The notes under the pieces: generated by a model | The model's database searches: none | Seen by the model: only the letters and a program-made list of their open reading frames with translations | Told to the model about the DNA's origin: nothing | Program-made: the position numbers and the translations under genes | DNA from: Desulfuromonadaceae bacterium | GTDB taxonomy: Bacteria > Desulfobacterota > Desulfuromonadia > Desulfuromonadales > UBA2294 | Assembly (NCBI GenBank): GCA_024636225.1 | Contig: JAGXHN010000039.1 | Location: forward strand, 1-18,019 | Direction of reading: 5' to 3' | Length of the DNA: 18,019 bases | Shown: one piece after another, positions 1 through 6,666 of the stretch | Layout of the letters: each line of letters opens with the position of its first letter | How positions within the stretch are numbered: position 1 is the first letter of the stretch

Positions 1-2
1 CC

Positions 3-989
3 GAAGATCCCTTGAAGAATTTTCTGCCGTCGATCGGACCGTTACGGCATCTGCGTCAACCGCAGGAGAGCCCCCACGTGCGGGTCGATAGCGGGGTCCG
101 TCAGGGGGATGAGGTCAGTATTCACTACGATCCGATGCTCGCCAAACTGATTGTCTGGGATCACGATCGCACTCTCGCCATCAAGCGGATGCAGCAGGCG
201 CTGGCCGATTTTCAGGTTTCGGGAGTGACGACCAATATCAGTTTTCTCTCCCAGGTGATTACTCATCGCGCCTTTGCCGCTGCCGAGCTGGATACTTCTT
301 TTATCGAGCGTCATGGCGCCGATCTTTTTCCGGAGCCGGGAGCCGCTTCCGACCGGATTCTGGCTCTGGCCTCTCTCGATCTTCTGTTGCGACGCAACGC
401 CGAGGCTGCCGCCACTGCGGCGATCTCGACTGATCCCTATTCGCCCTGGCATCGTACGGACGGTTGGCGCCTGAACTCTGACAATCACCACGTCCTGAAT
501 TTTATCGATGGCTTGCACCGTATTGCTGTCACCGTCCATTACCGCGATAATCATTATATTCTTGAACTCCCCGGTGGCAGGCTCTGTGCCAGCGGCACTC
601 TCGACGCGGCAGGTGATCTGAGTGCCGATCTCGATGGTGTCCGCTGTCGTTCGACCATCGTGCGTCGGGAGGAGCAGATAACGGTTATCAGCGGTGGTCA
701 CAGTCATATTCTGCTTTTTGATGACCCCGGGTTGCAGGCGGGAGAGCTTGACGGGGGTGAGGGCCGGTTGACCGCGCCGATGCCGGGGAAGATTGTTGCT
801 GTGCTGGTCAATGTCGGTGATCAGGTCAAACGCGGAACTGCGCTGGTTGTGATGGAAGCGATGAAGATGGAACATACCATTATGGCGCCTCTCGATGGTA
901 TCGTTGCAAATCTGCCGTTCAGGGTCGGTGACATTGTCGACGAAGGGGTTGAACTGCTCGGTTTCGAGCCTGTTGAGGAGACGGTATGA
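3..989 (+). CDS. Methylcrotonyl-CoA carboxylase biotin-containing (alpha) subunit, 3' part
   Basis: C-terminal 328 codons of a biotin-dependent acyl-CoA carboxylase alpha subunit. The reading frame is open to the left edge, so the start and the ATP-grasp core lie outside the window. The first residues (EDPLKNFLPSIGPL) belong to the biotin carboxylase C-terminal region, followed by VRVDSGVRQGDEVSIHYDPM, typical of this domain. A linker/BT-like region comes next, then a biotinyl domain whose EAMKMEH motif puts the biotinylated lysine at codon 864-866. By family knowledge it carboxylates biotin with ATP and bicarbonate, which a beta subunit then uses to carboxylate 3-methylcrotonyl-CoA. The substrate is inferred from sequence style and from the HMG-CoA lyase gene that follows with a 4-bp ATGA overlap. 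A propionyl- or geranyl-CoA enzyme is less likely. An internal TTG at 12 is only an apparent start. Confidence 0.9.
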   Translation, partial: EDPLKNFLPSIGPLRHLRQPQESPHVRVDSGVRQGDEVSIHYDPMLAKLIVWDHDRTLAIKRMQQALADFQVSGVTTNISFLSQVITHRAFAAAELDTSFIERHGADLFPEPGAASDRILALASLDLLLRRNAEAAATAAISTDPYSPWHRTDGWRLNSDNHHVLNFIDGLHRIAVTVHYRDNHYILELPGGRLCASGTLDAAGDLSADLDGVRCRSTIVRREEQITVISGGHSHILLFDDPGLQAGELDGGEGRLTAPMPGKIVAVLVNVGDQVKRGTALVVMEAMKMEHTIMAPLDGIVANLPFRVGDIVDEGVELLGFEPVEETV

Positions 990-1897
990 GTCTCCCTCAT
1001 TATGTCAAGATGGTCGAAGTCGCCCCCCGGGACGGTCTGCAGAACGAACCGATTCAGGTTTCAACCGAGCATAAAATTGCTTTCATCGATCGTCTGAGCG
1101 AAACGGGACTCCCAGTCATTGAGGCGGCGAGTTTTGTCGCACCGCACGCTGTTCCGCAGATGAGTGATGCCGCAGCGGTGCTGTCCGGCATCAGGCGCCG
1201 TCCCGGCGTTATATACCCGGTTCTGGTCCCGAACCGCAGAGGGTTGGAGCTTGCCCTTGAGAACGGCGTCGAAGAAATTTCACTGTTTGCTGCTGCTTCA
1301 CAAACCTTTTCGCAACACAATATCAACTGCTCTATCGATCAGAGTTTGGAGCGTTTTGCCGAGGTCGCCGCTCTGGCGCTGCCACGGGGGATTAGAATGC
1401 GGGGCTATATATCCTGCGTGGCGGGCTGTCCTTACGAAGGGGAGGTCGATTTGAAACAGGTGGCCGAAGTTGCAGGCCGTCTGCTGCAGATCGGTTGCTA
1501 CGAGATCTCTTTAGGCGACACGATCGGTGTCGGGACTCCGGAGCAGATTCGTGAACTCCTTTGTCTGGTCGCGACCAGAGTGCCAAAAGAGTCTCTGGCG
1601 GTTCATTTTCATGACAGCTACGGGCAGGCGCTAGCCAACATTCTGGCGGCGCTTGAAGAGGGGATCGCCGTTGTCGACAGTTCGGTGGCCGGGCTTGGCG
1701 GCTGTCCTTATGCGCCTGGAGCGTCAGGCAACATGGCGAGTGAAGATGTTCTCTATATGCTAAATGGTCTCGGTATTGCGACCGGCGTCGACCTCGATCG
1801 TCTGATTGATGCCGGTCGCTATATCTGCGCTATACTCAATCGATCGACCGGATCGAAGGTGGCCCGTGCGCGTGACAGCCGCTGCGCTGCCGTTTGA
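986..1897 (+). CDS. mvaB: Hydroxymethylglutaryl-CoA lyase
   Basis: 303-residue TIM-barrel lyase of the HMGL-like family, of usual length. It splits 3-hydroxy-3-methylglutaryl-CoA into acetoacetate and acetyl-CoA, the last step of leucine degradation, in the cytoplasm. Visible family marks are EVAPRDGLQNEP near residues 11-22 (R15, D16), the metal-binding HFHDSYGQ (H207, H209), and the signature GLGGCPYAPGASGN with catalytic-loop C240 and N249. The ATG at 986 overlaps the stop of the upstream carboxylase gene and has a GAGGAG ribosome site at 975-980, so the two are translationally coupled. Homocitrate synthase and citramalate synthase share the fold, but the GLGGCPYAPGASGN signature favours HMG-CoA lyase. 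About 170 bp without a clear terminator follow. Confidence 0.95.
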   Translation: MSLPHYVKMVEVAPRDGLQNEPIQVSTEHKIAFIDRLSETGLPVIEAASFVAPHAVPQMSDAAAVLSGIRRRPGVIYPVLVPNRRGLELALENGVEEISLFAAASQTFSQHNINCSIDQSLERFAEVAALALPRGIRMRGYISCVAGCPYEGEVDLKQVAEVAGRLLQIGCYEISLGDTIGVGTPEQIRELLCLVATRVPKESLAVHFHDSYGQALANILAALEEGIAVVDSSVAGLGGCPYAPGASGNMASEDVLYMLNGLGIATGVDLDRLIDAGRYICAILNRSTGSKVARARDSRCAAV

Positions 1898-2067
1898 ACG
1901 GTCGCAACAGGATTGACCATAGAGTCCACGCAACAGCAGCAACAAGGTTTGGCAGAAGGTGAAAGGTTTAACGACTGAGGCGCTTCCCTTGGTTTCAGGC
2001 CGCTGCATCGTTTTTTGAATTACGTAAATATTTAGCCCTGTGAGATTGCGGGGCGAGGAGACAACAG

Positions 2068-2856
2068 ATGAAAATTAAAGATATTCTGGTTCACCTCGAT
2101 CAAACGCCTGCCTGCACGACCAGAGTTTCGGCGGCGCTAAATCTGGCCAGGCAGCATGACGCCTGTCTGCGCGGACTTTATGTTTTTGAATCACCACGTA
2201 TGAAAAATACGACGCAGGCTGTGGCGCAGGTCCGGGGGCAGTTCCAAAAGCAGATCGCCGGGGCCAATATCGAATCCGGCTGGCTCGATGTCGATCTCGG
2301 CGTCTCGAAAGTCAGCGTCGTGGAGATGCTTAGTTATCAGAGCTGTTTTACCGATCTGCTTGTGGTGAGTCATCCGACAGACTGGCGACAGGATCAAACG
2401 ACCGCATACGCCGGGATCGAACGTCTTCTGCTCGGTGCAGGCTCTCCGGTGCTGGTCGTCCCTCTCTCCGGCTCTCTGGCAACGCTCGGTGCGCGAATTA
2501 TGATCGCCTGGAAAGCCGGGCCAAAGGCCGCACGGGCGATGCACGATGCGATGCCGCTGATGACGCTGGCGAAACAGGTCAATCTGATCTCCGTGGGGAA
2601 AAAAGACGGGTTTGCGCAAGAGGTGAGACGACTGAAAGAGTATCTGACCTGTCACAACCTTGAGGCAACTATTGAACAGATCCCGGCAAGTCGTCTGAAT
2701 ATCGGCGACACGCTGCTGAATCTCTGTGCCGATGATGCCATTGACATGATCGTTATGGGGGTTCATCTTACAACGGTACGCGGTAAGTTGAGTCTGGGGG
2801 AGGTCGGCAACCAACTGCTTCAGCAGATGACCGTTCCGGTATTACTCACCAATTAA
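2068..2856 (+). CDS. Tandem-domain universal stress protein (UspA family)
   Basis: 262 residues made of two Usp folds: about residues 1-133, ending in GSPVLVVP, and about 142-262, ending in MTVPVLLT. The opening MKIKDILVHLDQT matches the first strand of Usp domains. By family knowledge these are cytoplasmic stress-response proteins, some of which bind ATP. The usual ATP loop G-x2-G-x9-G(S/T) is not intact in the second domain, where MGVHLTTVRGKLSLGEVGNQ is seen, so nucleotide binding is doubtful. The ribosome site GCGAGGAGA lies just upstream. The 170-bp spacer before it is more AT-rich towards the gene and holds the palindrome TAAATATTTA (2025-2034), but I find no convincing -35/-10 pair. 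The gene ends 66 bp before an HTH-cupin regulator on the same strand. Confidence 0.88.
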   Translation: MKIKDILVHLDQTPACTTRVSAALNLARQHDACLRGLYVFESPRMKNTTQAVAQVRGQFQKQIAGANIESGWLDVDLGVSKVSVVEMLSYQSCFTDLLVVSHPTDWRQDQTTAYAGIERLLLGAGSPVLVVPLSGSLATLGARIMIAWKAGPKAARAMHDAMPLMTLAKQVNLISVGKKDGFAQEVRRLKEYLTCHNLEATIEQIPASRLNIGDTLLNLCADDAIDMIVMGVHLTTVRGKLSLGEVGNQLLQQMTVPVLLTN

Positions 2857-2922
2857 CCGGTGCGTCACACCGTTCATCTATCCTTGATCGTGCTGTTTTG
2901 ATTGAGTAAAAGGAGATCAATT

Positions 2923-3513
2923 ATGCCGAATAAAAACGTTAATATTGGAGAAATCGCCAAGAGTCTGAGAATCAAGAAAAACATGACGATCGAAGAGGTT
3001 TCCAGAGAATCGGGGATATCGGAATCGACCATTTCCGGGATTGAAGAGGAGTCGGTCTCTCCCCCGTTAGGGAATATTATCAGCCTGGCAAAAGTTTTTC
3101 AGGTGACTGTGGGGGAGTTTTTTGGTGATAGTGCAGACTCCCCTTTTTGTATTGTCAGAAGTGATGACAGAAAAGCCGTATCCCGTTTCAGTTCTGCCGG
3201 CGGTTCGTCTGGCGGTTACAGTTACGCATCTCTTGGCCATCAGAAACAGAACAGACAGATGGAGCCATTTCTCGTAACCCTGACTCCTGTTCAAACTCTC
3301 CAGGCTGAAGCAAATCAGCATGTTGGAGAAGAATTCATATTTGTGCTGGAAGGAGAGGTAGGAGTGAGGCTTGCCGATCATACGGATATCCTGTACCCCG
3401 GTGATTCGATCTATTACGATTCAACTCTCCCGCACGTTCTTTCCTGTCATGGCGATTCTCCGGCAACAATCGTTGCCGTAATCTATGCAAAAAAGGAGAT
3501 GCTGATTTTTTAG
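2923..3513 (+). CDS. XRE-family transcriptional regulator with C-terminal cupin domain
   Basis: 196 residues. Residues about 10-67 form a helix-turn-helix of the Cro/CI (XRE) type: MTIEEVSRESGISESTISGI followed by PPLGNIISLAKVFQV. Residues about 115-190 form a cupin_2 domain with H133, E137 and H171 as possible metal ligands and the turn LYPGD. Family members usually sense a small ligand or metal through the cupin and repress or activate nearby genes. The ligand cannot be read here. The start was chosen at ATG 2923 because AAAGGAG (2909-2915) sits 7 bases upstream; an in-frame TTG at 2902 would overlap this ribosome site. The gene lies downstream of the universal stress gene and ends before an intrinsic terminator, so both may share a transcript. 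Confidence 0.88.
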   Translation: MPNKNVNIGEIAKSLRIKKNMTIEEVSRESGISESTISGIEEESVSPPLGNIISLAKVFQVTVGEFFGDSADSPFCIVRSDDRKAVSRFSSAGGSSGGYSYASLGHQKQNRQMEPFLVTLTPVQTLQAEANQHVGEEFIFVLEGEVGVRLADHTDILYPGDSIYYDSTLPHVLSCHGDSPATIVAVIYAKKEMLIF

Positions 3514-3591
3514 AAACTGTGGCCGTTGATCCCGGTTTAAGCAGTTCACCCTCGTTTATTTTTGATCTATATCGAAGCGACAGTTTTATGT

Positions 3592-3622
3592 CGGGGTGCA
3601 CTCCGGCGGCACCCCGCTTTTT
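3592..3622 (+). terminator. Intrinsic terminator after the HTH-cupin gene
   Basis: Perfect 8-bp inverted repeat CGGGGTGC (3592-3599) / GCACCCCG (3609-3616) with a 9-base loop, followed by CTTTTT (3617-3622). It lies about 80 bp past the regulator stop and 114 bp before the tlyA start. It therefore separates the usp-regulator unit from the tlyA unit. Confidence 0.85.
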
Positions 3623-3735
3623 GCCTGTATTATTTTGTCTCCCCCTTCTGAACGGTTATTGCCCGTTTTCTCTCCTCTATGTTAACCTGTCCTGACGAAT
3701 GGTTGTTTTTCTAATTCCCGGTCAGGGTATCTCTT

Positions 3736-4476
3736 GTGGCTAAAGAACGTATTGACAAAATACTGGTAGAGCGCGGCCTTGTCGCGTCGCGCGAACGGGC
3801 TCGTGCCCTGATCCTGGCCGGTGAGGTTCTGGTCTCCGAGACGGTTGTCGATAAAGCGGGGACCCAGATCTTTACGGATGCGGTGATCCGTCTTAAAAAG
3901 GATGATATCCCTTACGTTTCGCGCGGGGGGCTGAAACTTGAAAAAGCTCTGAATGAATTTCCTGTTTTGGTTCACGGTGTAATCGCGATTGATGTCGGAG
4001 CCTCTACCGGCGGTTTTACTGATTGTCTTCTGCAGCACGGTGCCTTACGGGTCTATGCCGTCGATGTCGGTTATGGTCAGCTCGATTGGAAACTGCGCAG
4101 TGATGAGCGGGTGATCAATCTGGAGCGGACCAATATCCGCCATCTAAAGAGATCGTCTCTGGCTGATACGCCTGCTTTGGCAGTGATTGACGCTTCGTTT
4201 ATCTCTCTGGAGAAAGTTCTTCCACCAACCCTGCAGCTTCTTACTGCAGATGCCCGGATTATTGCCTTGATCAAGCCGCAATTTGAAGTCGGCAGAGGTG
4301 AGGTCGGTAAAGGGGGGGTCGTGCGTGATCAGGCAAAACACGATCAGGTCATAGAAAAAATTACCGGGTTTGCCCTGAATGCCGGATGTGAAATCATCGG
4401 TCTGACCGAAAGTCCTCTTCTTGGACCGAAGGGGAATCGTGAATTTCTGATTGCTCTGCAACGGGTCGTGTCATGA
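3736..4476 (+). CDS. tlyA: TlyA family rRNA (cytidine-2'-O)-methyltransferase
   Basis: 246 residues, usual for the family. An N-terminal S4 RNA-binding domain (about 1-60, beginning AKERIDKILVERGL) is followed by an FtsJ-like Rossmann methyltransferase with SAM motif DVGASTGGFTDCLL at about 86-99. D152 (VIDASFISL), K180 and E184 (IKPQFEVGR) are at the expected catalytic positions. TlyA methylates the 2'-O of cytidines in 16S and/or 23S rRNA; loss gives capreomycin resistance in mycobacteria. The start is GTG 3736; no strong ribosome site is visible, with only a weak CAGGG about 10 bases upstream. A run of seven G lies at 4312-4318 within the KGGVV codons without breaking the frame. It overlaps the next gene by ATGA. 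Confidence 0.93.
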   Translation: MAKERIDKILVERGLVASRERARALILAGEVLVSETVVDKAGTQIFTDAVIRLKKDDIPYVSRGGLKLEKALNEFPVLVHGVIAIDVGASTGGFTDCLLQHGALRVYAVDVGYGQLDWKLRSDERVINLERTNIRHLKRSSLADTPALAVIDASFISLEKVLPPTLQLLTADARIIALIKPQFEVGRGEVGKGGVVRDQAKHDQVIEKITGFALNAGCEIIGLTESPLLGPKGNREFLIALQRVVS

Positions 4477-5246
4477 CCGGGCGGGTTCATTTTATCGGCG
4501 CCGGACCGGGTGCCCCCGATCTTTTGACTTTACGGGGGTGTCGCGTACTGAAAGAGTCCCAATTGGTCTATGTGGCTGAACCGTACGACCAGATCTTCGC
4601 CGAGCTGTTGGTCGGAAAGGAAGTTCGGATCCCGTTTGACTATTATTTTGATGAACTAATTTCTCAGGTCGATGAACAGCTCAAGACCGGAAATGTCGCC
4701 TTTCTTATTCCCGGAGATCTGACCTTCTACTCCCCGTTTCAGGCGTTGCTGGATCATTTTTCCAATGTCGCGGAGGTAACTCCGGGGGTCGGTACGGCGA
4801 ATGCCGCTTCGGCCCGACTGAAGAAGACCTTTGATCTGCCGGGAGTCTGTAATCGGGCGATTATCGCTTCACCCCGGACCCTTGGAGATGATAATGCTCC
4901 GACGATCAGCGATCTCGCTGCTCCGGGTGTCGCCCTGTTGATCTATATGAACAATCTGCCGCTTGATAAACTGGTGGCCGACTTGCGAGCTGGCTATGGT
5001 GAAGATGTCCCGATCGCGATCCTCCATCGGCTCTGCTTGTCTGGTGAAGAGATTGTTTCAGGAAGTCTCGATACGATTGTCGCCCAGGTTGGTGACCGCG
5101 ATTTTTTCAATCTGAAGACGCCTGATAAACGTCCGGCCCTGACGCTGGTTGTTGTCGGGAAAACACTTGACACCTCAGTTGACGGCAGCTGGTGGGATTA
5201 CCGCCGTGACCATATCTGGAAATTTCGTTCCGGGGTCGAAAAATGA
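4473..5246 (+). CDS. Tetrapyrrole (corrin/porphyrin) methylase family protein, CobM/CbiF-like
   Basis: 257 residues. The N-terminal motif VHFIGAGPGAPDLLTLRG (about 5-22) and the second motif IPGDLTFYSPFQ (about 79-90), where CobM has SGDPSLYGA, identify the SAM-dependent tetrapyrrole methylase fold. Known members methylate precorrins or uroporphyrinogen III; diphthine synthase and RsmI share the fold. The closest-looking relatives are precorrin-4 C11-methyltransferases, but no other cobalamin gene is in the window and the PGD motif is altered, so the substrate is open. The start overlaps the stop of tlyA (ATGA), and its own stop overlaps the U32 gene start (ATGA), which points to translational coupling. 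The C-terminal 40 residues, rich in W, R and K, go past the usual end of the fold. Confidence 0.8.
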   Translation: MTGRVHFIGAGPGAPDLLTLRGCRVLKESQLVYVAEPYDQIFAELLVGKEVRIPFDYYFDELISQVDEQLKTGNVAFLIPGDLTFYSPFQALLDHFSNVAEVTPGVGTANAASARLKKTFDLPGVCNRAIIASPRTLGDDNAPTISDLAAPGVALLIYMNNLPLDKLVADLRAGYGEDVPIAILHRLCLSGEEIVSGSLDTIVAQVGDRDFFNLKTPDKRPALTLVVVGKTLDTSVDGSWWDYRRDHIWKFRSGVEK

Positions 5247-6193
5247 GAATTATCTCTCCTGTTGATCAGCTCTCTGAGGTTTTGCCACTTCTCAATGCCG
5301 GAGCGACGGAGTTGTATGGCGGCTACGTACCGTCTGGCTGGAGTAACCGTTTCTCTCTTTATGCATCGATCAATCAGAGGACGTTTGATTCTGCACAGAT
5401 CGGCAGCAAGGAGGAGCTGACGGCCATTCTGGAGCAGGTTCACGCCAGAGATGCACGATTCAGTCTCACCTTGAATGCCCCTTTTTACACCGATGCGCAG
5501 ATTCCGGCTCTGCTCGACTATATTGCAGAAGCTGTCTCAATCGGTGTCGATGGTCTGATTCTGGCTGACCTCGGATTGTTGCGTCAGATCCGTAAACTTT
5601 ATCCGGAGATTGAGCTGCACGCCAGTACTCTGGCGCATCTGGCCAATAGTGAAGCGGTCGCCGTCTATGTCGATGCCGGAATCGATCGTGTCGTGTTGCC
5701 GCGTCATCTCCCTGTTTCCGAGATGGCTGCTATCATTAAGAGGCATCCCGGAGTCGCTTTTGATGCATTTCTGCTGATCGGTAACTGCCCGAATATCGAA
5801 GGTCTTTGTACCTTTCACCATTCCAGTCCGGACAAGATCTGGCCGTGTGAAATCCCTTATACTATAGAAGCTGTTGAGGCTGATCTTTCTGGCTCCTTGC
5901 AGGGGGTCATTGAGCAACAGATGTCGTGGTCGCGTTCGAATCGCCGGAATGGTTGCGGCCTCTGTGCTATTCCGGCACTGGAGCGGGGGGGGGTGTTTGG
6001 TCTGAAGCTGGTCGGGCGCGGTGCGTCAACGGCCATGAAGGTCAAAAATGTTCTTCTGGCAGTTGAATTTGATCGTCTGACCCTTACCGGCTTGTCGGAC
6101 GATCTTTTTCAAAAAAAGGCGCGCGCCGCACACAGAAACCGTTTTGGTCAGGACTGTACGGTTAATCTCTGTTACTACCCGGAATTTTATTAA
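5243..6193 (+). CDS. U32-family (UbiU/UbiV-like) protein with probable iron-sulfur cysteines
   Basis: 316 residues resembling peptidase family U32, whose studied members UbiU/UbiV, TrhP and RlhA are oxygen-independent hydroxylation factors, several with 4Fe-4S clusters. Evidence is the N-terminal GATELYGGYVP, the strand pattern LILADLGLL...ELHASTLAHLAN, and the cysteine set C182-x6-C189-x12-C202-x35-C238, with C241 three residues further on. This resembles the spacing of the UbiU cluster ligands. It is shorter than collagenase-type U32 proteins and has no extra C-terminal domain. It starts inside the stop of the tetrapyrrole methylase gene (ATGA), so the two proteins likely act together. A run of nine G (5985-5993) lies in the codons for Arg-Gly-Gly-Val near residues 248-251. 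The substrate is unknown; true peptidase activity is doubtful. Confidence 0.8.
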   Translation: MRIISPVDQLSEVLPLLNAGATELYGGYVPSGWSNRFSLYASINQRTFDSAQIGSKEELTAILEQVHARDARFSLTLNAPFYTDAQIPALLDYIAEAVSIGVDGLILADLGLLRQIRKLYPEIELHASTLAHLANSEAVAVYVDAGIDRVVLPRHLPVSEMAAIIKRHPGVAFDAFLLIGNCPNIEGLCTFHHSSPDKIWPCEIPYTIEAVEADLSGSLQGVIEQQMSWSRSNRRNGCGLCAIPALERGGVFGLKLVGRGASTAMKVKNVLLAVEFDRLTLTGLSDDLFQKKARAAHRNRFGQDCTVNLCYYPEFY

Positions 6194-6217
6194 CACGAAT
6201 TTTGAAGGGGAGACGCA

Positions 6218-6565
6218 ATGAGCACAGATTGTCTTTTTTGTAAAATAGCCGCCGGCGAGATACCGGCGAAAATTGTTTACTCGGATGAGACTCTTGTCGC
6301 CTTCGAAGATATCAATCCTCAGGCTCCGCATCATTACCTGATTATTCCACGTAAACATATTCGTACCGCCCTCGATCTGACGACAGCCGACAACGAACTG
6401 GTCGGTCACGTTTATCAGGTTGCCGGGAAAATTGCCCATGATCTCGATTTTTCCGAAGACGGTTTTCGTCTGGTGACGAATTGCAATTCGGCGGGCGGAC
6501 AGGTTGTCTGGCATCTTCATTTTCATCTGCTCGGTGGTCGTGATATGGAATGGCCACCCGGTTGA
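6218..6565 (+). CDS. HIT-family (HinT-like) nucleotide hydrolase
   Basis: 115 residues, the usual length for a HinT-type histidine triad protein. The catalytic triad WHLHFHLLGGR (H99, H101, H103) is intact, and the opening DCLFCKIAAGEIPA carries the CxxC pair that binds zinc in many members. Family enzymes cleave purine nucleoside phosphoramidates or adenylates such as lysyl-AMP in the cytoplasm. The ATG at 6218 has AAGGGGAGA just upstream and lies 24 bp after the U32 stop, so it is probably in the same operon. Nothing unusual is seen. Confidence 0.93.
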   Translation: MSTDCLFCKIAAGEIPAKIVYSDETLVAFEDINPQAPHHYLIIPRKHIRTALDLTTADNELVGHVYQVAGKIAHDLDFSEDGFRLVTNCNSAGGQVVWHLHFHLLGGRDMEWPPG

Positions 6566-6569
6566 GAGG

Positions 6570-6575
6570 TATAAT
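6570..6575 (+). promoter_or_regulatory. Possible -10 element before the RelA/SpoT-like gene
   Basis: A perfect TATAAT lies in the 26-bp gap after the HIT gene. No TTGACA-like -35 is found 16-18 bases upstream and there is no TGn extension, so this is a weak prediction. Transcription from it would begin near 6582, giving an 85-base leader to the TTG start at 6667. Confidence 0.25.
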
Positions 6576-6666
6576 GCTCTGAAACACTCTTTTGCTTGCC
6601 GAGCAGAGCGAGTACGACTACACTATTGCGGTTTATGAGGGGATCTTTGAAAGGGAGTTAAAAGGT

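Noticed and set aside
42..875. Long open frame on the minus strand opposite the carboxylase gene
   Set aside because: The plus strand encodes a clear biotin carboxylase/biotinyl protein; the antisense frame has no recognisable family and no ribosome site.
2858..2872. Inverted repeat CGGTG/CACCG after the universal stress gene
   Set aside because: Only 5 bp and without a T-run; not a credible terminator.
4473..5246. Calling the tetrapyrrole methylase CobM with a cobalamin role
   Set aside because: No other cobalamin gene is nearby and the PGD motif differs, so only the family level is claimed.
6592..6666. N-terminal extension of the RelA/SpoT-like protein from TTG 6592
   Set aside because: No ribosome site before 6592, whereas TTG 6667 has AAGGGAG 9 bases upstream. 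It remains a possible alternative.
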